Below are positions 44,213-53,972 of a stretch of DNA of 64,000 bases, piece after piece. The notes below the pieces were generated by a model. It searched no databases, was not told the DNA's origin, and saw only the letters and a program-made list of their open reading frames with translations. Origin of the DNA: an uncultured Bacteroidales bacterium (lineage in GTDB: Bacteria; Bacteroidota; Bacteroidia; Bacteroidales; Muribaculaceae); assembly GCA_902776435.1 (NCBI GenBank), contig CACYQB010000025.1, positions 1 to 64,000 of the forward strand, in the 5' to 3' direction. Made by a program: the position numbers and the translations under genes. Every line of letters begins with the position of its first letter. Within the stretch, counting starts at the first letter, position 1.

Positions 44213-47200
44213 ATGATGAAAAAAACCTTACTTCTTCTTGTAGCATTTGCTCTTGCCATGGCGGCGAGCGGACAACGGGTATCAAAGGACCTGCGCCTGT
44301 CGTCCGAGCCCGTCAAGAGCAAATATGAGTTCCGCACGACGCACAAGTCCACGGACCGCGCTAAAAGATCACTGATGGCTACTAACAGTCGCAAAGCTCC
44401 CTCTCGCGTTGATGTCATCACCGATCAGCCTGAGGGCGAATTGAAGACTTATCAACGCAGCGGTGGCGCGATGTACAACTTCTGGGGCTACCTCTTCACG
44501 GCCTATCAGGACGGTGGCGCCATGCAGATGGTGTTTGCCGATGACGGAAAGACGGTTTACCTCAAGGATCCCATCTCACAAGCTGTTGCCAACACCTGGG
44601 TGAGGGCCGAGCTGAGCGATGACGGCAAAACGCTGACGATGCCGTTGAACCAGTTCATCACTTACTTTGATGAAGTGGAATATGGCTTGATGACGGCTTG
44701 GGTTGACGTCACCGTTGATGAGGATGGTTATATTGTTGCCACACCTAACCTCGATATTCAAGAGGTTACGTTCACGATTAGTGACGACGGCACAATTTCG
44801 CTCGACGGCTCGAGTGGCAACGTTGACACCTTTGAAGGCAGTGGCATCGGTTTGATCTATGACGACGACTTGAGCTGGGCCGGCTATGTCGACTGGGGGT
44901 CGGTTTACACCCCGTTTGAAGCCACGCCGGTTGAGTTGCCTGACGGTGCTTCTCTGGAAGACTTCTCGATGTCATACGTTGACAGCTATGGCAATGCCAG
45001 CGGCGAGATGGTCAAGGTGGCCATGATGGATAACGATGTCTACGTGCAGGGATTCTCCTCCTTAGTACCTGATGGCGTCATGAAGGGCACTATTAGCGGC
45101 GACAAGGTGCTTTTCCCGAGTGACCAATACTTAGGTATCGGCAACAGCCGCTTCTTGAGCATGATGGGCCTTGATGCCGATTACACGGTTCTCGATAACC
45201 TCGTGTTTGACTACGATGCAGCGTCACGCACGATGACCGCCAGTGACATTCTTGCCGTTGTTGCCGGCCTGAACATTCAAGAGGAATATCACCAGCCTGT
45301 CCTCGCTCCCTATTATGACCATGCCGCAACGCCCGCCAATCCCGAGGTCATCGATTTTGTTGACCAGGGTGAGTTGGGCGGCTACAATTATGGTTCGTTT
45401 AATGTGCCGACCGTTGACACCGAGGGCAATTTCATCAACACCAACGACTTGTACTACCGCATCTACTTTGATGACGACGAGTTGTTCACCTTTGGTCCCG
45501 ATGAGTACCCTTATGTCACCGAATTCATGACCGACGTACCCTACAGCTACACCGAAGGTTACGACTTCGGAGTGGGAGGCGCTACCGTTTATTTCTATGA
45601 AACGGGCTTCCATCGCGTGGGCATCCAGAGTGTATTCCGTGGTGGCGGTGAAGAGCACGTCAGCGATATCGTCTATATGGAACTGACCGACGGCAGCGCC
45701 CCTGAGGGCTCGGCCGACCATTATGCAGGTTACTGTGATGACAATGCCAGTGCAAGAAGCATGACAGCCGGTAGGGTGCAGGCCTATGACCTGGCTATGT
45801 TTGTCAACGATCCCAGTCTCAAGGGCATGAAAGTCAAGGGTCTGCGCATCAGTGCACCCCGCAACACCAGCGTTGCCCAGTACACTGGATGGTTGTCAAA
45901 CGGCTTGAGCCTCAAGTTGGTTGATGGCGTGAAAGTTGCCGATGCCGATATCACCAGCAAAGCCAGTGATGTGGTTTCAGGTCATGCCGTTGTCATGTTT
46001 GACGAGCCTTATGAGATCGGCGAGGAAGGCTTCTTTGCCGGTTACACGATTCCCGTTACCGACGAGGAGGCACCGATGATGGTTACCAGCGACAAGATGG
46101 GTGGCGGATTCTGGCTCCACACCTCGAGCGCCCTGCGCAACTGGACCGACATGTCGAGCATGGGCAGCCCGTGCATCGAGCTCATCCTCGAAGGTCAGCA
46201 GCAGAACGCAGCCACCATCCTTCTGCCCGAGAACAGCTATGCGAAGAAGGGTGAGCCCATCTTTGTCAATGCAACCCTGTACAACCACGGCACTTCCACG
46301 CTCACCAAGGGCGAATACACCTATGAGATCAATGGTGTGACCAACAACGCTACGCTCGAAACTTACCTGAGCGGCGATCACTGGGGACGCAGCATGAATA
46401 TCTCCATCGAATTGCCCAGCATTGAAGAGGCAGGCACTTATCCGTTGACTGTCAACCTTATTAAGGTCAACGGTACTGACAACCAGGATGTAGTTTCTTC
46501 AAGCACCGGCATGGTGAACGTCATGGACTTTGTGCCTGTTCACCGCGTCCTGATTGAGGAATACACCGGCACCTGGTGCGGATGGTGTACACGCGGTTTG
46601 GTAGCTATGAATATGCTGGCCGATGCCCTGGGTGATGACTTCATCGGCGTTGCCTATCACAATGGCGACCCCATGGAAATCACCAGTGACTATCCCAGCC
46701 CTGTTACCGGCTTCCCCAGCGCATGGATTGAGAGAGCTTATGAAGTCGATCCTTACTACGGATTTGACCAGGAAGGTTTCGGCACCAAGTATGCTATTGA
46801 ATACCTGATGGGCCAGCTGGCTGTCGTTGACCTCAACGTTAATGCCAACTGGGTAGACGAGAGCCGCACCGAGCTCAAAGCAAACGTGGAGAGCAACTTC
46901 GTGATGAATGCAGCCGGCAATGACTATGGAATTGAAGTCATGCTTATTGAGGACGATATGTACGGCCCCGCTGGCACGGATTGGGACCAGCACAACTACT
47001 ATGCCACCATGGGTGAGCAGTATGGTGATGATCCCGACCTGGGTCAGTTGTGCGACATGCCGTCGACCATCGAGGGTTACCACTTCAACGACGTGCTTGT
47101 GGCCACCTCGGGCGTAATTGACGAGAGCCTGCCCGAGTCAATCGTTGCTAACGTTTCCAACAACTTTGAGCACTCGTTCTACGTCGACTACCTCTACAAT

Positions 47201-47473
47201 ACAAGCAATGAGCCCATCATCCAGAACAAGGACAAGCTCCATGTTGTAGCCATCGTCGTTGACAAGGCCACGGGCCGAGTTCTCAATGCCGCTAAGGCAG
47301 CAGTCGGCAACACAGCCGTTAATGAAATCAGCGACGAGAACAAGGTGGTTACCTCGACCATGTACTATGACCTCACAGGTCGCATGGTGACGAACCCCGG
47401 CAGCGGAATCTACGTGAAGGTGGTTCGCTACACCGACGGCTCGCAGCGCAGTTTCAAGGTGCTCCAGAAATAA
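44213..47473 (+). CDS. Omp28-like secreted protein with thioredoxin-type domain and Por tail
   Basis: 1086 aa. Signal peptide MMKKTLLLLVAFALAMAASGQ. A long N-terminal beta-rich region is followed near residue 780 by an Omp28-related thioredoxin-like domain: HRVLIEEYTGTWCGWCTRG (CxxC) and GDPMEI...GFPSAWIER. The C-terminal 70 residues end in a sorting-type domain (YYDLTGRMVTNPGSGIYVKVVRY). Expected at the cell surface or secreted through type IX-like export. Two adjacent ATG codons (44213, 44216) are possible starts. A hairpin terminator follows. Confidence 0.82.
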   Translation: MMKKTLLLLVAFALAMAASGQRVSKDLRLSSEPVKSKYEFRTTHKSTDRAKRSLMATNSRKAPSRVDVITDQPEGELKTYQRSGGAMYNFWGYLFTAYQDGGAMQMVFADDGKTVYLKDPISQAVANTWVRAELSDDGKTLTMPLNQFITYFDEVEYGLMTAWVDVTVDEDGYIVATPNLDIQEVTFTISDDGTISLDGSSGNVDTFEGSGIGLIYDDDLSWAGYVDWGSVYTPFEATPVELPDGASLEDFSMSYVDSYGNASGEMVKVAMMDNDVYVQGFSSLVPDGVMKGTISGDKVLFPSDQYLGIGNSRFLSMMGLDADYTVLDNLVFDYDAASRTMTASDILAVVAGLNIQEEYHQPVLAPYYDHAATPANPEVIDFVDQGELGGYNYGSFNVPTVDTEGNFINTNDLYYRIYFDDDELFTFGPDEYPYVTEFMTDVPYSYTEGYDFGVGGATVYFYETGFHRVGIQSVFRGGGEEHVSDIVYMELTDGSAPEGSADHYAGYCDDNASARSMTAGRVQAYDLAMFVNDPSLKGMKVKGLRISAPRNTSVAQYTGWLSNGLSLKLVDGVKVADADITSKASDVVSGHAVVMFDEPYEIGEEGFFAGYTIPVTDEEAPMMVTSDKMGGGFWLHTSSALRNWTDMSSMGSPCIELILEGQQQNAATILLPENSYAKKGEPIFVNATLYNHGTSTLTKGEYTYEINGVTNNATLETYLSGDHWGRSMNISIELPSIEEAGTYPLTVNLIKVNGTDNQDVVSSSTGMVNVMDFVPVHRVLIEEYTGTWCGWCTRGLVAMNMLADALGDDFIGVAYHNGDPMEITSDYPSPVTGFPSAWIERAYEVDPYYGFDQEGFGTKYAIEYLMGQLAVVDLNVNANWVDESRTELKANVESNFVMNAAGNDYGIEVMLIEDDMYGPAGTDWDQHNYYATMGEQYGDDPDLGQLCDMPSTIEGYHFNDVLVATSGVIDESLPESIVANVSNNFEHSFYVDYLYNTSNEPIIQNKDKLHVVAIVVDKATGRVLNAAKAAVGNTAVNEISDENKVVTSTMYYDLTGRMVTNPGSGIYVKVVRYTDGSQRSFKVLQK

Positions 47474-47496
47474 ATCATAACATCCCGATTTTTAAT

Positions 47497-47531
47497 GAAA
47501 TCGCAGGCCCGACAACAGGGCTTGCGATTTC
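47497..47531 (+). terminator. Terminator after the Omp28-like gene
   Basis: GAAATCGCAGGCCC / GGGCTTGCGATTTC stem (one G-U or mismatch) with loop GACAACA, followed by TTTGTC; the stem also works on the minus strand. Confidence 0.7.
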
Positions 47532-47646
47532 TTTGTCTTCAGCTTTTATGGCGGGGATTGCGTCTCGCCATCGGTGTGAATTGCGTCAATGATGCCCGTG
47601 TTAATAAAAAGATGTGAAAAATGATGTGGGGTTGAGGGAAATTGCT

Positions 47647-47654
47647 TACCTTTG
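47647..47654 (+). promoter_or_regulatory. Predicted -7 box of arcA
   Basis: TACCTTTG, an exact TAnnTTTG match about 55 bp before the arcA ATG. Confidence 0.6.
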
Positions 47655-47709
47655 CACACAAAATTTGAACATCCATAACATAAACAAGAAAGAACGAAAT
47701 TTCCAAGTC

Positions 47710-48939
47710 ATGAGAGGTATTCATGTTACAAGTGAGATAAAGCCTTTGAAGAAGGTTTTGTTGCACCGTCCCGGACGTGAACTGCTCAACCTGACACCCA
47801 ACACGCTTGAGGAATTGCTGTTTGACGATATTCCCTATCTGAAAGTGGCCGAGGAGGAACATGATGCCTTCTCGCAGGTGTTGCGTGACAATGGCGTTGA
47901 GGTGGTTTACCTGGAAGACCTGATGGCCGAGGTGCTCGACATCGATGCTGACATCAGGGAGAAGTTCCTGCGCCAGTTTATCGAGGAGGCCGGCATCTGT
48001 GCAACAAAGTACCACGACATCATCTATAACTACCTGAACGGCATCAAGTCAAGTAAGGAGCTGGTGCTGAAGACGATGGAGGGCATCTACCTGCAGGATC
48101 TGCCACGCGATCCGCGCGAGGTGGAGAATTCGCTGGTTGACCAGGTGCGTGGCGACAGCCGCTTTGTGGTAAAGCCCATGCCCAACCTGTACTTCACGCG
48201 CGACCCGTTTGCCTGCATCGGCACGGGCGTGAGCATCAACAGGATGTTCTCGGTAACGCGCTGCAGGGAGACCATCTACGGTGACTACATCTTCAAGTAT
48301 CACCCCGACTTCAAGGACGTGGACCACTATTATGACCGCACCCTGCCCTATCGCATCGAGGGCGGCGACATCCTGAATCTGAACGAGCACACGCTCGCTA
48401 TCGGCATCTCTCAACGAACCGAGCCTGACGGCATCGAGCTGATTGCCAAGAATATCTTCAAGAACGGCAACGCTGCTATCGACACTGTCCTGGCCATCCA
48501 TATTCCCGAGACGCGTGCCTTCATGCATCTGGACACCGTGTTCACCCAGATTGACCACGACAAGTTCACCGTGCATCCTGGCATCCTGGGCCCGCTGGAG
48601 GTCTTCAAGCTGACACGTGGCGAGGGCGAGAACGAGATCAAGCTGGAGCGAAAGGAGGAAACTCTCGAGGAAATCCTGGCCGAGTCATTGGGTCTGGAGC
48701 ACGTCACGCTCATCAAGTGTGGCGGCGGTGACCTGATTACGGCCGAGCGCGAGCAGTGGAACGATGGTTCTAACACCCTGTGCATCGCTCCGGGCAAGGT
48801 CATCGTGTATGAACGCAACAATGTCACCAACGCCATCCTGCGCGACGAGGGCATCACGGTGCTTGAGATTCCCAGCAGCGAGCTCTCCCGCGGTCGTGGA
48901 GGCCCCCGCTGCATGAGCATGCCCCTGTGGAGGGACTGA
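47710..48939 (+). CDS. arcA: Arginine deiminase
   Basis: 409 aa cytoplasmic enzyme converting L-arginine to citrulline and ammonia, the first step of the arginine deiminase pathway. Family motifs: VLLHRPGRE near the start, FTRDPFACIG (substrate Asp), RIEGGDIL (catalytic Glu/Asp region), HLDTVFT (catalytic His), and the C-terminal RGGPRCMSMP with the catalytic Cys. ATG 47710 (MRGIHVTSEI) is chosen by family start; an upstream frame extension is not conserved in character. With argF/arcB and arcC following, the locus can make ATP from arginine. Confidence 0.96.
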   Translation: MRGIHVTSEIKPLKKVLLHRPGRELLNLTPNTLEELLFDDIPYLKVAEEEHDAFSQVLRDNGVEVVYLEDLMAEVLDIDADIREKFLRQFIEEAGICATKYHDIIYNYLNGIKSSKELVLKTMEGIYLQDLPRDPREVENSLVDQVRGDSRFVVKPMPNLYFTRDPFACIGTGVSINRMFSVTRCRETIYGDYIFKYHPDFKDVDHYYDRTLPYRIEGGDILNLNEHTLAIGISQRTEPDGIELIAKNIFKNGNAAIDTVLAIHIPETRAFMHLDTVFTQIDHDKFTVHPGILGPLEVFKLTRGEGENEIKLERKEETLEEILAESLGLEHVTLIKCGGGDLITAEREQWNDGSNTLCIAPGKVIVYERNNVTNAILRDEGITVLEIPSSELSRGRGGPRCMSMPLWRD

Positions 48940-49080
48940 TGCGGCTGACGCCGCAGTTTAGAGTTTATAGTTTAAAGTTTAAAGAAGATCATCTAAAAAC
49001 TAAGGACTAAAAACTAAAAACTAAAACAGAAATATCTTTAATACATTTAATATTAATCTTTTAATTACAATTTTACAATT

Positions 49081-50073
49081 ATGCCAAGAAGTTTATCTGG
49101 AAGAAGTTTCCTGAAGTTACTCGATTTCTCCACCGAGGAGATTCAGTATTTACTCGAGCTTGCTAAGGATTTCAAGCGCATGAAACGCGCCGGAACTCCC
49201 CACAAGTACCTTGCAGGCAAGAACATCGTGCTCTTGTTCGAAAAGACTTCAACAAGAACCCGTTGCTCGTTTGAGGTTGCAGGCAATGACCTGGGCATGG
49301 GTGTTACTTACCTGGATCCCGGTTCATCTCAGATGGGTAAGAAGGAGTCTCTCGAGGACACCGCCAAGGTGCTGGGTCGCATGTTCGACGGTATCGAGTA
49401 CCGCGGCTTTGACCAGCAGATTGTGGAAGACCTGGCCAAGCACGCTGGCGTGCCCGTATGGAATGGTCTGACCACCGACTTCCACCCCACTCAGATGCTT
49501 GCTGATGTCCTTACCATTGAGGAGCACTTCGGTCACTACAAGGGCCTGACTATGGTCTTCATGGGTGACGCCCGCAACAACGTGGCTAACTCACTGATGG
49601 TCGTATCGGCAAAGCTGGGTATCAACTTTGTTGCTTGCGGTCCCAAGGACAACATGCCCGATGCCAAGCTCGTCAAGACTTGCAAGGAGATCGCTAAGGA
49701 GAACGGCTGCACCATCACCCTGACCGAGGATGTGAAGAAGGGCACCAAGAACGCCGACGTCATCTATACCGACATCTGGGTATCGATGGGCGAGCCCGAC
49801 GAGATCTGGGAAAAGCGCATCAAGCTCCTGAGCCCCTATCAGGTGAACGACGACGTGATGAAGAACGCCAACCCCGGCGCTATCTTCCTGCACTGCCTGC
49901 CCTCGTTCCACGACCTGGAAACCACCATCGGTGCTGACATCTACAAGAAGTTCGGTCTGCCCGAGATGGAGGTAACCGACAAGGTGTTCCGCAGCCCGCA
50001 ATCCAAGGTATTTGACGAGGCCGAGAACCGCATGCACACCATCAAGGCTGTCATGTACGCCACTTTGAAGTAA
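49081..50073 (+). CDS. arcB: Ornithine carbamoyltransferase
   Basis: 330 aa. Carbamoyl-phosphate motif STRTRCSFE (near 56), HPTQ motif, ornithine-binding region and HCLP near residue 270. In this order (arcA, this gene, arcC) it should run in the catabolic direction, splitting citrulline with phosphate into ornithine and carbamoyl phosphate; argF is the biosynthetic name. The 141-bp gap after arcA is low-complexity (repeats of AAAAACTAA) with no gene. Confidence 0.94.
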   Translation: MPRSLSGRSFLKLLDFSTEEIQYLLELAKDFKRMKRAGTPHKYLAGKNIVLLFEKTSTRTRCSFEVAGNDLGMGVTYLDPGSSQMGKKESLEDTAKVLGRMFDGIEYRGFDQQIVEDLAKHAGVPVWNGLTTDFHPTQMLADVLTIEEHFGHYKGLTMVFMGDARNNVANSLMVVSAKLGINFVACGPKDNMPDAKLVKTCKEIAKENGCTITLTEDVKKGTKNADVIYTDIWVSMGEPDEIWEKRIKLLSPYQVNDDVMKNANPGAIFLHCLPSFHDLETTIGADIYKKFGLPEMEVTDKVFRSPQSKVFDEAENRMHTIKAVMYATLK

Positions 50074-50104
50074 TCAATTTCACGATGTGAAATTTTGAGG
50101 ATCA

Positions 50105-50164
50105 GAGATTAATGATTAGAGATTAGTGAGTGCTCTAGGCTCATTGACTTTAATCATTAATCTC
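50105..50164. repeat. 14-bp perfect inverted repeat between arcB and arcC
   Basis: GAGATTAATGATTA (50105-50118) and TAATCATTAATCTC (50151-50164), with a further small stem TGAG/CTCA inside. No T-run follows, so a processing site or interspersed repeat is more likely than a terminator. Confidence 0.6.
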
Positions 50165-50210
50165 ATTTCTCAATGAACAATAACCGACTATATATTATAA
50201 CAGAGATATT

Positions 50211-51149
50211 ATGAGCAAACGTCTTGTTATCGCTCTGGGCGGCAACGCCCTGGGCAAGACTCCGCAGGAGCAGCTGGACCTTGTGAAAGGTACCGCTTCG
50301 ACGATTGTGGACCTGGTTGAGGAAGGTTATGACGTGGTCATCGGTCACGGCAATGGCCCCCAAGTGGGTATGGTCAACCTGGCCTTTGAGTACTCGGCCA
50401 ACAACGGTGGCGGCACTCCCGCCATGCCTTTCCCCGAGTGTGGCGCTATGACACAGGGATACATCGGTTATCACCTGCAGCAGGCCGTTGAGCGCGAGCT
50501 GGCCCGCCGTGGCATCAACAAGCCCTGTGCCGCTGTGGTGACCCAGGTTGTTGTTGACAAGAACGACGATGCCTTCCAGAAGCCGACCAAGCCCGTAGGC
50601 ATGTTCTATAGCAAGGAAGATGCTGACCGCATCGTGGCCGAGACGGGTTACACCTTCGTTGAGGATGCTGGCCGTGGCTATCGCCGCGTCGTGCCCTCGC
50701 CCATCCCCGTCAAGATTGTTGAATTGCCCATCGTGGAGCAGCTCGTCGGTCTGCACAGCGTGGTCATCACCGTGGGTGGTGGTGGCATCCCCGTTGTGGA
50801 GAACGGCCCTGGCGACTATGAGGGTGTGGCTGCCGTCATCGACAAGGACCGCGCCAGCGCCAAGTTGGCCCTGGACCTGAATGCCGACATGCTGGTGATT
50901 CTCACCGCCGTTGAGAAGGTTTCCATCAACTTTAACAAGCCCGACCAGAAGGATCTGGACCGCATGACCATCGCCGAGGCACGCGAGTATATCCAGCAGG
51001 GTCACTTCGCCCCCGGCAGCATGCTGCCCAAGGTGGAGAGCTGCATCAGCTTCGTGGAGAACACCACAGGCGGCACCGCCTTGATCACCTCGCTCGACAA
51101 GGCCCGTGAGGCCCTGCAGGGCAAGACCGGCACCCTGTTGGTGAAGTAA
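50211..51149 (+). CDS. arcC: Carbamate kinase
   Basis: 312 aa amino-acid-kinase-family enzyme making ATP from carbamoyl phosphate and ADP. Visible motifs: IALGGNAL at the N-terminus, GHGNGPQVG near 45, TVGGGGIPVV near 185 and DKDRASAKLALDL. Completes the arginine deiminase pathway with the two preceding genes. Length and sequence are typical. Confidence 0.96.
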   Translation: MSKRLVIALGGNALGKTPQEQLDLVKGTASTIVDLVEEGYDVVIGHGNGPQVGMVNLAFEYSANNGGGTPAMPFPECGAMTQGYIGYHLQQAVERELARRGINKPCAAVVTQVVVDKNDDAFQKPTKPVGMFYSKEDADRIVAETGYTFVEDAGRGYRRVVPSPIPVKIVELPIVEQLVGLHSVVITVGGGGIPVVENGPGDYEGVAAVIDKDRASAKLALDLNADMLVILTAVEKVSINFNKPDQKDLDRMTIAEAREYIQQGHFAPGSMLPKVESCISFVENTTGGTALITSLDKAREALQGKTGTLLVK

Positions 51150-51182
51150 TAAAGGTATTTTCAAACCCACACATCATCAAGG

Positions 51183-51211
51183 ATGGCTGGACATGTTGCG
51201 TGTCCGGCCAT
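51183..51211 (+). terminator. Terminator after arcC
   Basis: ATGGCTGGACA / TGTCCGGCCAT stem (one G-U or mismatch) with a 7-nt loop, followed by TCTTGTTTTC. Confidence 0.75.
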
Positions 51212-51288
51212 TCTTGTTTTCGGGCTCTGTGAGCTCACGTCACGGCACTTTTTCCCAAGATAATTTGAGCCACCTCAGGAATAATGCC

Positions 51289-51296
51289 TATATTTG
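51289..51296 (+). promoter_or_regulatory. Predicted -7 box of the acyltransferase gene
   Basis: TATATTTG, exact match to TAnnTTTG, about 35 bp before ATG 51331. Confidence 0.55.
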
Positions 51297-51330
51297 TGGA
51301 GTTCAACTAAAGCCGTTTCAAGACATCGAT

Positions 51331-52335
51331 ATGCTGGAACTATCTAAAGAGAAGAGTACGATCATCAAGGGTATAGCCATCTCGTTGATGCTGTTCCTTC
51401 ATCTGTTCGACTACCATAATGCCGATGGGTGCATCAATTTTTTCCACATTGGCGGGATGCCGCTAGCCTCATGGCTGGCACGCGCATGCAACCCTGTCGC
51501 CATCTTCCTGCTGCTCAGCGGTTACGGCTTGGCCTGCAAGCATGAAAAAAAGGCGCTCTCCCCCCTACATCAGGCCGAGCGCTCACTGTTCCTGTACCTT
51601 CATTACTGGATCATCCTGGCGGTCATGCTCGCGATAGGACATGTGATGCTACCATCGCTCTATCCAGGCAGTTGGAGCACCGTTATTGAGAACCTCACGG
51701 GCTGGCACACCACCTATAACAAGGAAATGTGGTTCCTCTTCCCCTATGTCCTGGTCAGCATTGTGAGCCTGTACACCTTCAGGGCGGTTGACAAGGTAGG
51801 ATTGGCGTGGGCCGTTGCTATCACTGCTGTGCTTTACATAGCCATCAGCGTGTTTATCAACCGCAACAGCACCATGCTCTATGACAACCTGCCACTGTTC
51901 CATCTGCTGTTATTTGCACAATTTCTTTACCCCTTCACCATGGGCGCGGCCCTGCGTCGCACGTCCATCAACCTGAACCGGGCGTTGCCGCAGTGGGCCG
52001 TCATGGCCGGAATCATCGTGCTGGTACTCATCCTCTGCGTCAGCAACATCCACCTGTGCTACATGTTCTGCGCGCCGCTGATGGTGATCCTATTCTGCCA
52101 TCTCCACTATCCGCAATGGCTGAAAAAGGTCTTGACCGAACTGGGCAGGAAGTCCATGCCCATGTGGATGATACACACCTGGCTGGCCTACTACCTCTTC
52201 CATGACCAGGTCTACGCCCTGCGCTATCCCGTGCTCATCTTCTTGGGGCTGCTCCTGGCCAGTTACCTACTCTCCATCCCAGTCATGTGGGCAGCAAAGC
52301 GTATCCATCAGTTAGCCACCTCCCTGAGGAATTAG
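51331..52335 (+). CDS. Membrane acyltransferase (family 3-like)
   Basis: 334 aa integral membrane protein with about ten hydrophobic segments. Starts KSTIIKGIAISLMLFLHLFDYHN, the acyltransferase-3 opening with the conserved His in LFLHLF. Later GKKSMPMWMIHTWLAYYLF-type segment (here LGRKSMPMWMIHTW) is also typical. It probably O-acetylates surface glycans. ATG 51331 is chosen because the promoter box lies upstream; a longer frame from 51193 would cross the arcC terminator. Confidence 0.8.
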   Translation: MLELSKEKSTIIKGIAISLMLFLHLFDYHNADGCINFFHIGGMPLASWLARACNPVAIFLLLSGYGLACKHEKKALSPLHQAERSLFLYLHYWIILAVMLAIGHVMLPSLYPGSWSTVIENLTGWHTTYNKEMWFLFPYVLVSIVSLYTFRAVDKVGLAWAVAITAVLYIAISVFINRNSTMLYDNLPLFHLLLFAQFLYPFTMGAALRRTSINLNRALPQWAVMAGIIVLVLILCVSNIHLCYMFCAPLMVILFCHLHYPQWLKKVLTELGRKSMPMWMIHTWLAYYLFHDQVYALRYPVLIFLGLLLASYLLSIPVMWAAKRIHQLATSLRN

Positions 52336-52350
52336 CAGCATCGAGCCCTA

Positions 52351-52409
52351 ACATTATAAAAAAACGCAGGCTCCTTGAGGGGTTACCCTCTTGGAGCCTG
52401 GTGCATTTT
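52351..52409 (-). terminator. Duplicated terminator, copy A
   Basis: Minus-strand hairpin CAGGCTCC-AA-GAGGG / CCCTC-AA-GGAGCCTG followed by CG and seven T. The 59-bp block is identical, apart from one A, to copy B at 53179-53236. It terminates the small 166-aa gene and may also end the acyltransferase transcript. Confidence 0.85.
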
Positions 52410-52433
52410 AATGAAAGTTCATAATAAGCCTTT

Positions 52434-52934
52434 TCACGTTGGTTTATCTGTTAAAACTTTAATTGTTTCGTCAAATTCCGCTATAATCTCATTCAAACGC
52501 GGGTGTGATCTCTGAACAATCAGGGCAGCAAAGTTTTTCACATGATCCAGGTCCTCGATTTCAACCGTTCGGCAATAATACAACTGATTATCTGAATAAT
52601 CTTCGAACCAACGGGCAAATAAACGGCTACGCATGGCCTGCTTCCCATCACCGGTTTCGCACAGATACAATAGTATATCCGGATTGGCTGCAAAGAAAGC
52701 TTCCAAGACACAAAAAACTGTAGCCTTCAATTTTGGATCATTCGGAGAAGGCTGGTTATTCTCATTGATGATCAGGAATTGATAAGCGCCACTCTCCCAA
52801 ATAGAGTAGTCATCCATGAATCCCACCTTATAGATGGCATCATGATCTGTTTTGAAGTAATAATATTGAGAATCAGCACCCCATACGGTATAGGGCGAGA
52901 CAAGATTGATTGACGAGAGGTTAAGTGGGTTCAT
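52434..52934 (-). CDS. Unknown 166-aa protein of a two-gene cassette
   Basis: 166 aa, unrecognised. Alpha/beta, acidic: INLVSPYTVWGADSQYYYFKTDHDAIYKVGFMDD, then a helical part (VLEAFFAANPDILLYLCETGDGKQAMRSRLFARWF), reminiscent of uncharacterised Bacteroidales DUF proteins. The start overlaps the stop of the upstream 46-aa gene (ATGA). The pair is AT-rich and sits between two copies of the rplT terminator, as if inserted. A toxin-antitoxin role is a guess from size and coupling only. Confidence 0.6.
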   Translation of the reverse strand: MNPLNLSSINLVSPYTVWGADSQYYYFKTDHDAIYKVGFMDDYSIWESGAYQFLIINENNQPSPNDPKLKATVFCVLEAFFAANPDILLYLCETGDGKQAMRSRLFARWFEDYSDNQLYYCRTVEIEDLDHVKNFAALIVQRSHPRLNEIIAEFDETIKVLTDKPT

Positions 52935-53071
52935 TGAATCGAAATACTGATTTGGCTCTTACGCATCTCAGCAAACTCCTTTTGAGCCTGTTCTTCCCAC
53001 TCCCGCTTCCGTTCAAGAGACTCTCGCAATGCTTCAATTATTTCTTTTCGTGATCTTTTTCTTAATGACAT
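52931..53071 (-). CDS. Unknown 46-aa protein, partner of the 166-aa gene
   Basis: 46 residues: MSLRKRSRKEIIEALRESLERKREWEEQAQK and onwards, a basic N-terminus and one long charged helix. Its TGA overlaps the downstream ATG. Size, charge and coupling resemble a small antitoxin or chaperone, unproven. Confidence 0.55.
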   Translation of the reverse strand: MSLRKRSRKEIIEALRESLERKREWEEQAQKEFAEMRKSQISISIQ

Positions 53072-53178
53072 AGTTTTATCATTTGATTATCATTTCGGCA
53101 AAAATACTTTTTTTTTTATTATCTGACTAGATAAAGGATAAAAAGTTTACTTTATCATATGAATACTCTGGACTGAAC

Positions 53179-53236
53179 ACATTATAAAAAACGCAGGCTC
53201 CTTGAGGGGTTACCCTCTTGGAGCCTGGTGCATTTT
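53179..53236 (-). terminator. Terminator of the rplT operon, copy B
   Basis: Same hairpin as copy A, 34 bp after the rplT stop, followed by a run of six T on the minus strand. It is the natural terminator of thrS-infC-rpmI-rplT. Confidence 0.9.
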
Positions 53237-53270
53237 GCGGAATTAATACTTTGGAAAGAACCGGCGTTGA

Positions 53271-53582
53271 TTAGGCGTGCTTCTTAGCCTCGTCAACGAT
53301 AGCCTTGAAAGCGGCGGGATTGTTCATAGCCAGGTCGGCGAGCACCTTGCGGTTGATCTCGATACCAGACTTGTGAATCAGGCCCTTGATACGCTGGATC
53401 CACAGCGCGCGGAAGTTGCGTTTTTTCTTCTTACGGTCAGCGTAAGCGTAGGTCAAACCCTTCTCCCAGGTGTTCTTAGCAACGGTCCAGACGTTCTTGC
53501 GAGCGCCAAAGTAACCCCTTGTAAGTTTTAAGATTTTCTTGCGTTTGGCTCTTGAAGCCACGTGATTAACTGATCTTGGCAT
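53271..53582 (-). CDS. rplT: Ribosomal protein L20, internally shortened
   Basis: 103 aa; most L20 proteins are about 115-118. N-terminus ([32 protein letters not shown]) and C-terminus ([24 protein letters not shown]) are normal. After RALWIQRI the usual block of about 14 residues, normally like NAAARLEGMSYSKLM, is missing and the sequence goes straight to [10 protein letters not shown]. The deletion is in frame. L20 binds 23S rRNA and represses its own operon. Either a real variant or a sequence or assembly error. Confidence 0.9.
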   Translation of the reverse strand: MPRSVNHVASRAKRKKILKLTRGYFGARKNVWTVAKNTWEKGLTYAYADRKKKKRNFRALWIQRIKGLIHKSGIEINRKVLADLAMNNPAAFKAIVDEAKKHA

Positions 53583-53696
53583 TTTTTTAAATTGTTTTGA
53601 TTGTTAGCGGCCAGCGAGCTGGCACTTTGAGCTAAACATTCGGTTAATAATAAAAAGATAAAAATCTTGTGATTAAAAGAAAGATTAAAGTGTTGA

Positions 53697-53891
53697 TTAC
53701 TTCACCAGGAGCTTACGCACGATAGGCATGTTGGCATTGTCAACGATGCTCATCTTACCCAGGTTACGTTTACGCTTCTTGCTCTTCTTGGTCAGGATGT
53801 GACTCTTGTAAGCATGTCTTCTTTTAATCTTTCCGGTGCCGGTAAAGGTGAACCTTTTCTTCGCAGCGGAATTCGTCTTAACTTTTGGCAT
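53697..53891 (-). CDS. rpmI: Ribosomal protein L35
   Basis: 64 aa, highly basic, [44 protein letters not shown] as in other Bacteroidetes. Middle gene of infC-rpmI-rplT; the 114-bp gap before rplT has no gene. Confidence 0.97.
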   Translation of the reverse strand: MPKVKTNSAAKKRFTFTGTGKIKRRHAYKSHILTKKSKKRKRNLGKMSIVDNANMPIVRKLLVK

Positions 53892-53972
53892 TTTGTTTTA
53901 GTTTAAAAAATGTTATTAATTAATCGAGACCAGGCACTTACCAAGCCTGATGCTCTTCTCTTCAGTTGTTGT

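Noticed and set aside
50163..51170. 335-codon minus-strand frame opposite arcC
   Set aside because: Product of codon bias in the carbamate kinase gene; low-complexity His/Gly/Leu sequence.
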